From Elephas maximus indicus (Eukaryota > Chordata > Mammalia > Proboscidea > Elephantidae), in contig NC_064825.1 in the NCBI RefSeq assembly GCF_024166365.1, forward strand, positions 101,694,480-101,758,479: a DNA stretch of 64,000 nucleotides. The letters run 5' to 3'. The notes beneath the pieces are model-generated. The model saw only the letters and a list, made by a program, of their open reading frames with translations, did no database searches and was not told where the DNA came from. The position numbers and the translations under genes were made by a program. The stretch's first letter is position 1. Each line of letters opens with the position of its first letter. Below are positions 10,990 to 20,896 of the stretch, one piece after another.

Positions 10990-11290
10990 AGTAAGAAAAA
11001 ATTTTTTTTAAACTACCAAAAATTGTTTTTCTGATTGCAAGGCATTTTCATTGTAGAAAAATTGAAAGTCCAAAAACTATAAAAAGGAAAAGACAATTAT
11101 GCATGTTGTTCTTACCTAGAGAATCTGTTAACATTTTAGTATATTTCTATCTAGTCTTTTTTTTTAAAATACATGTATGAATTTGTTTTAGCTAGTTGAG
11201 AGCGTTTAAAATAGAACTGATCTATAGTTTATAGCCTGCACTTTTTTGTTACATGGTAAGCATTTTCAAAAGTTATTACAATTTCTCTGT
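10990..11290 (-). mobile_element. Old L1 3' end, antisense
   Basis: tgtagaaaaattgaaagtcc, then aacattttagtatatttcta. It lies tail-to-tail with the preceding L1 fragment, so the pair forms a loose inverted arrangement. Confidence 0.5.
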
Positions 11291-11370
11291 AAATATTAGA
11301 GGCCAATGGGTTTGGTTTTTTGTGGTTTGGTTTACAAAGGGCTAGAAAAATCAGCTATCCTAGTAGGAAA

Positions 11371-11675
11371 ACAGAGCCCTGGTGGCGCAGTGGTTAAGCT
11401 CTCAGCTGCAAATCAAAAGATAAGTAGTTCAAACTCACCCAGTGACTCCACAGGAGAAAGATGTGGCAGCCTACTTCTGTAAAGATTAATCCAAACAAGC
11501 CAAATTCATTTCCACTGAGTCAATTCCAACTCAGCAATCCTTTAGAACAGGGTAGAACTGCCCCCACAGAGTTTCCAAGGAGTGGCTGGTGGATTGGAAC
11601 TGCCAACCTTTTGGTGGCAGTCGAATGCTTAACCACTGTACCACCAGGGCTTCTCTGTAAAGATTGCAACCTTGG
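11371..11675 (+). mobile_element. AfroSINE-L interrupted by an AfroSINE-S
   Basis: Head agccctggtggcgcagtggt and middle block gatgtggcagcctacttctg are broken at 11487. After the insertion the host resumes for only about ten bases (gcaaccttgga). The host tail is missing. Confidence 0.85.
11488..11653 (-). mobile_element. AfroSINE-S nested in AfroSINE-L
   Basis: Complete antisense short-form copy flanked by a perfect 12-bp duplication TCTGTAAAGATT (11476-11487 and 11654-11665). The target lies in the middle block of the older SINE. Confidence 0.93.
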
Positions 11676-11683
11676 AATCTTTA

Positions 11684-11767
11684 GAAGTCCTGGTGGCACA
11701 GTGGTTAAAACGCTTGACTGCTGAGAGGTAGGTGGTTCAAACACACCAGCTGCATCACCAGAGGGGA
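11684..11767 (+). mobile_element. AfroSINE head fragment
   Basis: agaagtcctggtggcacagt through acacaccagctgcatcacca, then lost after an A-rich stretch. Confidence 0.8.
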
Positions 11768-12193
11768 AAAAAATAGAAGAATTTAAAAGAAGGGCTAATG
11801 GCCTCCCAAGCCCAAGGTCCTTTGAAGATTTTCTTAGGCCCTAGAAAGGCCCTATACTGTATAAAATATTTTAAAATATTCCATATTAACTATTGGAGCT
11901 GTAAAATTTGGGGGAAAGGATTTTTGTAATGTTGCTACTGAATCTGGCTAAAAGTACTCATTTTATTTACAACTGGCAAACAACTCATTTAATTTACAAT
12001 TGGCCGTAATTTCTCAGCAATTATAGTGCATATTTGGGAACTTATGCAAAGGGAGAAAAAAATCCAACCTACAAATTGTTTTCAAATGTAAGGAAGCACT
12101 AAATTGAACAAACGATGAAGTAAACACAATGTTGCATTTTATAGATATTTAATTAAACATTTCTTGATTTTTGCAGTTTTCTTTTCATATTTT
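11768..12193. other. Unassigned AT-rich sequence
   Basis: No ORF, RNA or recognisable repeat. Short direct echoes (aactggcaaacaactcattt / aatttacaattggccg) are visible near 11970-12005. Confidence 0.4.
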
Positions 12194-12358
12194 GGAGCCC
12201 TGGTGGTGCAGTGGTTAAGAGCTCGACTGCTAACAAAAAGGTCGGCAGTTCAAATCCACCACCCGCTTCTTGGAAATCCTGTAGGACAATTCTATTCTGT
12301 CCTATGGGGTCGCTATGAGCCAGAATCAATTTGGCAGCAATGGTTTTTTTTTTTTTCC
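12194..12358 (+). mobile_element. AfroSINE-S with target duplication
   Basis: Complete short form ending in a T-rich tail. It is flanked by TTCATATTTTGGA at 12184-12196 and 12359-12371, which overlaps the first bases of the head. Relatively recent by appearance. Confidence 0.93.
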
Positions 12359-12371
12359 TTCATATTTTGGA

Positions 12372-12719
12372 ACCAATAACTTGTTTTCAGATCTCAATCT
12401 TTTTCCTAAGCCCTTGAAAAGTACCTAGACCTTGGGTACTGGGTCAGCCCTGCCTCATGGAGACAACTGTCTAGTTCAAGGCCCTTGGCCTCTGAGCAGT
12501 CACAGCCAACAAGCATCAGAAACTTCCAGCAAGGGTGGGAGTCACCGCAAAGGCCAGCAATGGGGAAGCCAATTCATTCAGCAGGGTTGGTTTTTCTGTG
12601 CCAACCTCCAAATAGAAAGAGAGTGGGAAGGTTTGGAGAGGGGATTCTCGCTCCAGAAGGTTTTTGCTGTTCAAGGGTTGTTAGCTGCCATGGATCTGCC
12701 CTTCCCCTGGGGCCCATGA
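12372..12719. other. Unassigned, moderately GC-rich
   Basis: Two overlapping forward frames of about 100 codons exist, but neither looks like a known protein. No repeat recognised. Confidence 0.35.
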
Positions 12720-12998
12720 AACCAAACGAAATGCTGCCCAGTCCTGCACCATCTCCACCAAATGGTTGCGGATCAAATTGCTGTGATCCATAAGGTTTTC
12801 ATTGGCTGGTTTTCAGAAGTAGATCGCCAGGCCTCTTAGTCTGGAAGCTTCACTGAAACCTGTTCAGCATCATAGCAATACAAGTCTGTACTGAAAGACA
12901 GGTGGTAACTGTGCATGACGTGCATTGGCCAGGAGTCGAACCCCGGTCTCCCGCATGGAAGGCGAGAATTCAACCACTGAACCACCACTGCCCCATGC
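12720..12998 (-). mobile_element. tRNA-Gly-headed SINE with RTE-derived body
   Basis: Read on the minus strand, the head (about 12917-12995) follows tRNA-Gly(GCC): tggttcagtggttgaattct, then ctcgcc, then ggttcgactcctggccaatgc with the T-loop (B box) intact. Behind the head come RTE 5'-end sequence (gacaggtttcagtgaagctt) and the RTE 3' region (gatggtgcaggactgggcag). A Pol III-transcribed non-autonomous element. Sister copies lie at 44044/45420 and 47222. Not a functional tRNA gene: the acceptor stem and parts of the anticodon arm are altered. Confidence 0.85.
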
Positions 12999-13020
12999 TG
13001 CTCAAGTATAGCAGGTAAGT

Positions 13021-13136
13021 TGAGGCAGAGGAGGGGAAGATGGAGAGGGGGAAAAGGAAGAGGAACAGGGAGGAGGAGAAAGGGAGGAAAGGAGGGGAGA
13101 AAGGAAAGAGGGAAAGAAGGAAGGGAGAAAAAAGGC
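13021..13136 (+). repeat. Polypurine tract
   Basis: GGA/GAA-rich tract. 13068-13136 is 69 bases with no pyrimidine on this strand. Confidence 0.95.
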
Positions 13137-13385
13137 TACCATTCGTTAGTTTGCTTATTATGTTCCAAGCACTGAGTTGAGAGCTTTACACACTATATGT
13201 CATTCAATCCTCACAGTAGCCCTATGCAATAGGGACTACCGTCATCCCCATTTTACAGATAAGGCTACTGAGGCTCGTCAAGGTTAAGTTATTGGCCTAG
13301 CGTCACACAGGTAGAAAGTGACAGAGCTGGCCCAAGACTGTCTGACTCCAGGGCTTGTACATTAACCCACTATACCAGATGGCCT
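13137..13385 (-). mobile_element. MIR SINE, nearly full length
   Basis: ttccaagcactgagttgaga, the core ccccattttacagataaggc, and the head gtcacacaggtagaaagtga then ctgtctgactccagggc give an almost complete antisense MIR. Confidence 0.9.
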
Positions 13386-13425
13386 CCCCCAAAGACACTT
13401 GCCCTGTCTATTCCTCCTCCTGGTC

Positions 13426-13650
13426 ACAGAAGGATAGAATTTAAAGCTGGAAGAGACCCTGGAGCTCAACTCATGCTCCTTGTCTCTACCTGTCTCACCT
13501 ATCTCTACCTGTCTCACAGGAAAGTCTTTATTTCTTGCTCCCTGCTGAGCCAGGTACCCCCACCTGCTTCTCGTATCTTCATGTCCCCAGGGCCACTGTA
13601 CCTGGCACAGAAAATGTGCTCAGTAGATTTTTCCTGAATTAATTAATTAA
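13426..13650 (+). mobile_element. Old repeat fragment followed by L2 3' end
   Basis: tagaatttaaagctggaaga belongs to a common ancient repeat (see also 40395, 51890, 63085). 13530-13650 (gtgtacctggcacagaaaatgtgctcag, split here by one diverged position) is an L2 3' end. Two small exact echoes of ctctacctgtctcac at 13486-13516. Confidence 0.5.
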
Positions 13651-13654
13651 ATAC

Positions 13655-13870
13655 CTGTCTTATTTTGCCGAGAAGGAAGTTTGGAGACCAGACAAGGCGG
13701 GTAACTTGCTCATATTCACCCAGCGAGGCAGTGACAACAGAATCTGTACTGGTGGAACTGAATTTGTACAGAGCTTTTCACTTACAGTATCTCATTTCAT
13801 CCTTGCAACAACCATGTGATTATTATCACATGTCATCAAATCTCAAACCATCAACAGGACACACCATTAT
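13655..13870 (-). mobile_element. MIR fragments
   Basis: ggcgggtaacttgctcatat, then tatctcatttcatccttgca, match MIR core pieces. Possibly two separate copies in one place. Confidence 0.5.
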
Positions 13871-13879
13871 TATATGAAA

Positions 13880-14435
13880 CAATGTAAGGAAGAAAAAAAA
13901 AAACCAAGGGAAAGATGAGTCCAAAGGACTAATGGACCACATCTACCACGGCCTCCACCAGACCGAGCCCAGTACAACTAGATGGTGCCCGGCCACCACC
14001 GCTGACTGCTCTGACAGGGATCACAATAGAGGGTCCCGGACAGAGCTGAAGAAAAATGTAGAACAAAATTCTGCCTCAAAAAGAAAGGCCAGACTTGCTG
14101 GCCTGACAGAGACTGGAGAAACCTTGAGAGTACAGTCCCCGGACACCATTTCAGCTCAGTAATGAAGTCACTCCTGAGGTTCACTCTTCAGCCAAAGATT
14201 GGACAGGCCCATAGAACAGGCCCATAGACAAGACTAAAGGGGCGCACCAGCCCTGGAGCACGGACTGGAGGGCAGGAGGAGCAGGAAAGCTGGTAGTAAG
14301 GAACCCAGGATTGAGAATGGAGAGTGTTGACATGTTGTGGGGTTGTTAACCAATGTCATAGAACAATGTGTGTACTAACTGATGAGAAACTAGTTTGTTC
14401 CGTAAACCTTCATCTAAAGTACAATTGAAAAAAAA
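13880..14435 (+). mobile_element. Afrotherian-type L1 3' UTR copy
   Basis: Shares an ordered series of phrases with the reverse complements of 44170-45420 and 53054-53743 (gatggtgcccggccaccacc, gacagggatcacaatagagg, ccagacttgctggcctgaca, then a terminal AAA tail). It is the 3' end of a LINE, judged L1 from the terminal AATAAA plus poly(A) in the sister copies. The exact family is not known to me. Confidence 0.7.
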
Positions 14436-14439
14436 TGCC

Positions 14440-14655
14440 CACTGTATCAAGTATCCTAGTGCAGGAAAGCTACTCTGTGGGAAAATGTCTGGTATTATCC
14501 ACATTTTGTAGATGTGGAAATAGAAACTCAGAAGGATGGAATGACTTGTCCTGGTCGTATAGCTATTAAGGGTCAGACACGTGTAATTCAAACTAGTTCT
14601 GGTGGTTGCTAAACCCTGGGTTCTCTCTACAACTGCACCTCTAAGCACTGTTTGA
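14440..14655 (-). mobile_element. MIR SINE
   Basis: cacattttgtagatgtggaa, then ctcagaaggatggaatgact, antisense MIR. Confidence 0.7.
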
Positions 14656-14828
14656 TGATTTTTTAAAATTGTTCTGCTATTTAAATGAGAATCTTAATTT
14701 AGCTGGTGACACAGCTCTCCCCCGCCACACACACACTAGATATAAATGCTCTGTCCAAGAGTGGAGATCATGGTCTGTCTACTTCACAGCCATTTTCACA
14801 GCACCTAACACTGTATCTCCACCACTCT

Positions 14829-15212
14829 TTTGTCAGTTTGTCATAGTGTAGTGTCTTGCATCTTGCTATGATGCTGGAAGGTATGCCACCAGTATTTTAA
14901 GTACCAGCAGGGTCAGCCATGATGGACAGGTTTCAGCAGAGCTTCCAGACTAAGACTGACTAGGAAGAAAAGCCTGGTGGTCTACTTCCAAAAATTATCC
15001 AATGAAAACCCTATGGGGCACAGCAGAATATTGTCTGATATAGATGAGCCCCTTAGGTTAGAAGGCACTCAGAATACACAGAGGCCACAACAATGGCTCA
15101 AGCATACCAACAATCTTGAAGATGGTGCAGGACTGGGTAACGTTTCATTCTGTTGTACATGGGATCGCCCTGAGCTGGAGCCAACTCGATGGCAAGTAAC
15201 AATAAGCAATGT
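14829..15212 (+). mobile_element. Non-autonomous RTE derivative (5' end joined to 3' end)
   Basis: Starts with RTE 5' sequence (gtcagtttgtcatagtgtag, then ggacaggtttcagcagagct) and jumps after aaggcactcagaatacacag to the RTE 3' region (gctcaagcataccaacaatc, then gaagatggtgcaggactggg). The whole reverse transcriptase region is missing. The same junction occurs in the copy at 30694-31102, so this is an amplified deletion family. Confidence 0.8.
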
Positions 15213-15394
15213 ATCTGGCACAGAGCAAGCCCTCAAAAAATATCTCATAGATGGAGGGAGAATCACACTATGAGGCACCTGAGAAGTCCAGAAAACATGG
15301 GCTTGAGTTAGACGCTCACCAGCTGTGGACATTTCTGAGTTGCTGACACCAGGGGAGTGAGAGACAGGCCCAGAATGGGGTGGAAGGCCGCATG

Positions 15395-15630
15395 ATTTAG
15401 AATGGGTCCTGAGGCAGACAGGCGGGTCAGAATTCCAGCTTTATCTGCTACTAGCTCTGTGACCTCGGGCAAGTTACTTTATCTCTTGAGTCTCTGTTTC
15501 CTTCTTGGTAAACTGGGGATAATCCAATATGACCTATCTGGTGGGATTGTGTGAGAACTAAACAAGAAAATGAAAGTAAAGAACTTAGCATAGTATCTGG
15601 CACATAGTAAACATTCAATTATAGCAACAT
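15395..15630 (+). mobile_element. MIR SINE
   Basis: tctgctactagctctgtgac, ggcaagttactttatctctt, and ctggcacatagtaaacattc: sense MIR including core and 3' end. Confidence 0.92.
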
Positions 15631-15816
15631 GTACAGGAAGGAGTGTCTGTCTTACCTTATCTCGAGTAAAACCAAACAGGCTGGGTATTGGGGGATTTAG
15701 TGATGGGGACCCTCAGCCTCAGACCAGTTGTATAAACAGGGAGTTTTGTAGCAGCGGACCTCTCACCAGCTTTTTAAAGATCAAATACACAACATGAGAA
15801 ATGACCATAGACACTG

Positions 15817-16250
15817 TTATAGATTGAACTATGTTCCTCAAAAATTTATGTTGAAGTCCTAGCCTCCGCTCCCGTGAATGTGACCTTGTTCCGAAATAGG
15901 GTCTTTGAAGATGTTATCAGTTAAGTTAAAATGAGCTCATACTGGAGTCGGGTGAATCTTAATCCAATATAAGTGGTGGCCCCATAAAAAAGAAGAGAGA
16001 CAGAGGAAAGATGGCCACCTGAAGGTGAAGGCAGAGATTGGCATTCTGCTGCCACAAACCAAGAATACTAAGGATCACCGGCTGTCACCAAATGCTAGGA
16101 GAGAGGTATGGAACAGATTCTCTCCCTCAGAAGCCTCAGAAGGAATCGACATGGCTGTTTCTTTGATTTTGGACTCCTAGCCTCTAGAACTGTGAGACAA
16201 CACATTTCTGTTCTGTACTTCATTGTGGTAACCCCAGGCAACAAATACAG
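15817..16250 (+). mobile_element. MaLR-type solo LTR
   Basis: Starts tgttatagattgaactatgt with gttgaagtcctagcctc, and ends near ggactcctagcctctagaac, tgtgagacaacacatttctg. Typical TG start. The AATAAA position reads acaaca in this copy. Confidence 0.8.
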
Positions 16251-16299
16251 ACACATGCTAATTAATAGAACCATAAGCATTTTCTTCAGTCAACCTAGG

Positions 16300-18665
16300 C
16301 AAAAATGTTTACAACCCTGAGTAGAATGGATGATTTTCAAGAAAAACAGAAAATATTACAACTAATTCTGAAAGAATTTTAAAAGACACACAAAAACCAA
16401 AACATATGAAATACTGTAGAATAAATTGAGAATATTTGCAAAGAGTTGTACCTAAAAAAGTATCAGGTCCAGATGGTTTCATGGGTGAATTCTACCTGCT
16501 ATTTAAATTGTTCCAGAGCTTAGAGAAAGCAGGAAAACTTCCAAATTCTTTGCTTGAAGCCCGCATAGCACTGTATGAAACCTGACAAAGAGACCACAAT
16601 AAAAGAAAGCCTCAGAAGGAGACGCTGGAAGTTGTTTCTCTGCTAAGTCTGTAAATGCTGGAAGCGTTTCCCATAGAGTCAGGAGCAAAATAAGAATTTC
16701 TACTAACACCATCATTATTTGACACTGTTCTGCAAGTGCTGGCTATTCAATTGCACAATAGAAAGAAACAAGAGGTATGAAAACGGGAAGAGGAGAAAGC
16801 AAAATTATTATTTTTAGATGATATGCTTAAATCTGGAAAACTCAAGACCACTCATTCAGGAATTATCAATAAAATGATGCAGTATCAACAGTCAATAAAA
16901 TGAGGTGACTGGTTATGATTGATACACAAACATTAGTACCTTTCTTACATGGAATTGGCAACTAGTTTGAAAATATGAGAAAAGATTCCATTCATAGGAG
17001 TAACAACACAAAGCAAAACTATTAGAAATGTGCTAGCATTATAAGAATATTTCAAAATGCAAGTGAGGGACTGAATAGTCTGAATAAATGTAAAGATAAA
17101 CTCTGTTTTTGAATAGGAAGATAGAGTGCTGTAAAAATTATTATTTATAGTAATTTCAATTTTAAAAACATGCTAAAAGGATTGCCTTTGGAATAAGGTG
17201 GGCTAATTCTAAACTTCATTTGGAAAAAATAAGCATGCAAGAATAACCAGAAAAAAAAATCTGGGAAAAAAAAGAAAAGACAGTGAGAATGGGCTCCTTA
17301 TCAGACATTACGACATATCTTAGATATGACACCGAAAACAAAAACAACCAAAGAAATTGGATACCATCAAAATTAAAAAGACAACCCACAGAATCGGAAG
17401 AAATATTTATAAATCATGTATCTGATTAAGAGACTTGTATCCATCATACAAGAAGATCTTACAACTCAACAATAAAAAGACAACCTGATTTTTGAAATGG
17501 GCAAAGATTATCTATTTAGATTATCTATTTCTCCAAAGAATATATACAAATGGCCAAAAAGGACATGAAAAATGGCCAGCATCATTAAAACAATGAGATA
17601 GCACTTTATACCCACTAAAAAAAAAAAAAACCCACTAGGATGACTAAAATGAAAAAGACAATAACAAGTGTTGCCAAAGGCGTAGATAAATTGGGACCCT
17701 CACTCACTGCTGGTGGCAATGTAAAGTGCTGCAGCTGTTTTAGAAAACACTCTGCATTTCCTCTAAATGTTCTACACATACAGTTACTGTATGATTCAGC
17801 AATTCTACTCCTAGGTACATACCCAAGAAAATTGAAAACGTATGTTCACACAAACACTTGTACATGAATGATCATAGCAGCATTATACTTAATAGCCAAA
17901 AAGTGGAAGCAACCCAAACGTTCATCCATTGCTGAGTGAATAGGTAAACAAAATGTGGTATACCTATGTACAGCTACTCCTCACTTACCGGCTATTTCAT
18001 TATGTGACATTTCACATCTACACCAGTAAAAAAATCTACTATCCGACTATTCTGCACATTAACGTCACACGTCTGGAAGTTATGAACGTCAAGGTACAAG
18101 ATGAGAGTGACACTGGTTGTGATGGTTAAGGTTACGTGTCAACTTGGTTGAGCCGTGATTCTCAGTGGTTTGGCAGTTATGTTATGATATAATTTGGCAG
18201 TTATGTAATGATGTAGTCATCCTCCATTTTGTGATCTGATATGGTCATCCTCCCTTTTTTGCATAATGCCTATTTTCCCAAAATAGCTTGGTTTTTGGAA
18301 CCTAACCATGTGAGTGAGGAGTGGGTATAATGGAATATTATTTAGCAATAAAAAGGAATAAAATACCGATGATGGATGAAACTTGAAAACATTATGCTAA
18401 GTGAAAGAAGTAAGACACAAAAAAGCCACATATTGCATGATTCCATTTAAATGACTGTCCAGAATAGGCAGACCCATAGAGACAGAAAGTAGATCAGTGG
18501 TTGCCAGGGGCTGGAGGCAGGTGGGAGGAATAGGGAGAGACTGCTAATGAGTACAGGGTTTCTTTTTGGGGTGATGAAATGTTGCACAACTATGTGAATG
18601 TACTAAAAATCACTGAGTCGTATGCTTTAAAAGGGTGAATTTTATGGGATGTGAATTATGTCTTA
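16300..18665 (+). mobile_element. Decayed L1 (ORF2 remains and 3' end), interrupted by a DNA transposon
   Basis: ORF2-type text (tcaggtccagatggtttcat, then gaattctacctgctatttaa at 16470-16505) continues through catcaaaattaaaaagacaac (17365 on) and aacaagtgttgccaaagg to the 3' end (catattgcatgattccattt, then ggggtgatgaaatgttgcac). Many stops and gaps, no working protein. The element at 17971-18325 interrupts it. Confidence 0.85.
17971..18325. mobile_element. Probable small DNA transposon inserted in L1
   Basis: Ends read cagctactcctcacttacc (left) and gtgagtgaggagtgg (right), an imperfect terminal inverted repeat, with TA on both sides. The L1 reads continuously if the segment is removed (gtggtatacctatg ... 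aatggaatattattta). This suggests a non-autonomous Tc1/mariner or pogo-type element. 18110-18245 inside resembles the 5' part of LTR subfamily A and carries a 24-bp near-repeat (tttggcagttatgt twice). Confidence 0.5.
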
Positions 18666-18668
18666 ACA

Positions 18669-18835
18669 GGAGCCCTGGTGGTGCAGTGGTTAAGTGCTGT
18701 GGGAAAAAGATGTGGCAGTCTGCTTCTGTAGAAATTACAGCCTTGGAAACCCTGTGGAGCAGTTCTGCTCTGTCCTATGGGGCTGCTCTGAGTGGGAACT
18801 GACTCAGTAGTAATGGGCTTGGGTTTGGTTTAAGG
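18669..18835 (+). mobile_element. AfroSINE-L with internal deletion
   Basis: Head ggagccctggtggtgcagtg jumps after taagtgct to the middle block gatgtggcagtctgcttctg. The B-box region is lost. Tail ends gggcttgggtttgg. Confidence 0.9.
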
Positions 18836-18849
18836 ATGTTGTTCAAAAA

Positions 18850-19761
18850 AAAAAAAACCCTAATGTAAAAGTTTGGTAGGCAAAACAGTTAAAAAGACCG
18901 GAAAAGATATAATTACCCAGCAGAATTTAGCGTATTATAAAGGTGGCATTTCAAATAAAGGGAAAGATAGATTATTCTGAAAATGATATTGGAATAACAT
19001 TCCCTGATAGCTTAGCAATGGGAAGAGGAGGGACACGTGGAAGCTTACATTATTCCTTATACCTAAATGTACCCAGATGTATCAAAAACTTAAATGTAAA
19101 AAGAATAACCATAAAAACAGTAGAATAAAATGAGGGAATTTTACAAAATCACATGGTGGGGAAAACAAGGCATAAAACACAAAAATCCCCAGAGGGAGGG
19201 GAAAAAAAAAAGAATATATTTGACTTAAAAATGTTTTAAATTTCCACATGGAAAAATTCAAAAGGCAAATAATAGGCTGGATAAGATATTTGCAAAAGTA
19301 TGATATACAAACATCCAACTTTCCTAGTTATATAAAAAGGTTGTCTATATCAACAGAAAAAAAAAAACAGTAAAAAATGAACGCAAGCAGACCATTCTAG
19401 AAATAAAAATTTAAATATAAAAAATGTTCAACTTCATTCGAAGTGAAAGAAATACACGTTAAAACAACTAGATGCCATTTTTCATCTGTCAGATTGGCCA
19501 AGATGAAAAAGTTTGCTAAAATGCTGTTTGAGTTCAAAGGTATAAGAAAATTGGCATGAATACCTTGGTGGTATTCATGACACATCCCTTTGGAGTGAAA
19601 TTTGGCAATGCCTATGCGAAATTTTAAATCACATGCCCTTTTACCCAGACAGCCCACTTCTAAGAATTTATCTTTCATATACACTCACAGGTAAGAGATG
19701 ACATTTGTACAAGGATATTCATCAGCTCTGTTTGTAATTGTAAAAAACAGGAAACAACCTA
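18850..19761 (+). mobile_element. Decayed L1 ORF2 region
   Basis: aataggctggataagatatt, ttcaacttcattcgaagtga, ttttcatctgtcagattggc, cagacagcccacttctaaga. It continues beyond the LTR at 20557-20896 as one older L1. Confidence 0.7.
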
Positions 19762-19775
19762 TGGTAGGCAGAATA

Positions 19776-19997
19776 ACCAACCAACCAACCAACCAACCAG
19801 TTGCCCTTGAGTTGATTCTAACTCATGGCGATCCATGTGTTAGAGTAGGACTGTGCTCCACAGGGTTTTTTCAGTGGCTGATTTTTTAGAAGGAGATCAC
19901 CAGGCCTTTCTTCAGAGGTGCCGCTGGGAAGACTCAAACCTCCAAACTTTCCATAGCAGCCAAGCGTGTTAACTGTTTGCACCACCTAGAGACTCTG
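19776..19997 (-). mobile_element. AfroSINE-B, antisense
   Basis: (AACC)n tail at 19776-19798, then gttgcccttgagttgattct, aggccttcttcag-type body, head caccacctagagactct. Flanked by aggcagaata / aggcgaatta, probably a mutated target duplication. Confidence 0.88.
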
Positions 19998-20099
19998 ATA
20001 GGCGAATTAATGGTCCCCGAAGATGTCTACATCCAAATTCAGAACCCGTAAATATGCTACATTACATGCCAAAGGAGAGTTAGAAGTGCAGGCGAAACT

Positions 20100-20158
20100 A
20101 GGGTGGGTCGCTGAGTCGTAATCGACTCAACCGCACTGGGTATGGTTTTTTGATTTGG
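20100..20158 (+). mobile_element. AfroSINE tail fragment, 5'-truncated
   Basis: gtcgctgagtcgtaatcgac, then tcaaccgcactgggtatgg. Only the last ~55 bases are present. SINEs are seldom 5'-truncated in this window. Confidence 0.8.
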
Positions 20159-20556
20159 TAATCAGCTGACCTTAAAATAGATTATCCTGGATGTCTAGGT
20201 GGGCTTGATAATCATAAAGGTCCTCAAAAGTGAATGAGGGAGGCAGAAAAGGAGAATCAGAGTGATGTGATATGAGAAGAACTTGACCCACTCTTGCTGA
20301 CTTTGAAGATAGAGGAAGTGGCCACAAGTCAAGGAATGTGGGCAGTCTCTGGAAGCTGGAAAGGGCAAGGAGACGGATTCTCCCTTACAACCACCAGAAG
20401 GGAGAACATCCCTGCCAACACCTTGATTCTAGCCCAGTGAGACCTCTGAACTTCTGCATTACAGAACTGTAAGATCTTAAATGTGTGTTGTTTTAAGCAA
20501 CGACGTTTGTGTTCATTTGTTATCACAGCTGTGGAAAACTAACACAGACCTAAATG

Positions 20557-20896
20557 TTCACCTGGAGAGGACTGGCTAAACGAACGGAATGTAATACCAC
20601 ACAGCATGAAAAAGATTGGGGTAATTCTATGTATATTGCTACAGACGTAGTTCCAGTATACATTAAGTGAAAACAAAAGCAAAATATCAGAAGAGTGTAC
20701 ATACATGTTATCTGTGTAAAAAGGAGGCCTGGTTAAAAATCCACATAGATGCTTCTACATGTATAGAACATTTCTGGAAGGATTTACCAGAACCCGGTAA
20801 TGTTTATTGCCACCAGGGGAGAACTGAGTGGCAAGGGGTCTGGATGGGAGGGACACCCATTTTTCACTGTATCCCATTTGATTTTTTTCATCATTT
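20557..20896 (+). mobile_element. L1 3' part, continuation of 18850-19761
   Basis: aacacagacctaaatgttca and gactggctaaacgaacggaa through agcatgaaaaagattggggt, then the 3' end near ttttttcatcattttattgg. Confidence 0.65.

Larger units (their letters stand above)
19762..20556 (+). mobile_element. MaLR-like LTR inserted in L1, itself carrying SINE insertions
   Basis: tggtaggcagaataa at the start, gaaaaggagaatcagagtga, ggaagctggaaagggcaagg, cttgattctagcccagtgag and ctaacaca at the end. TG...CA ends. Holds an AfroSINE-B (19776-19997) and a SINE tail (20100-20158). Confidence 0.7.

Noticed and set aside
12917..12995. Functional tRNA-Gly gene
   Set aside because: Continuous with SINE body sequence, acceptor stem and anticodon arm do not pair as in a real tRNA, and sister copies are dispersed.
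19776..19798. (AACC)n as an independent microsatellite or telomere-like repeat
   Set aside because: It is the tail of the adjoining antisense AfroSINE-B.
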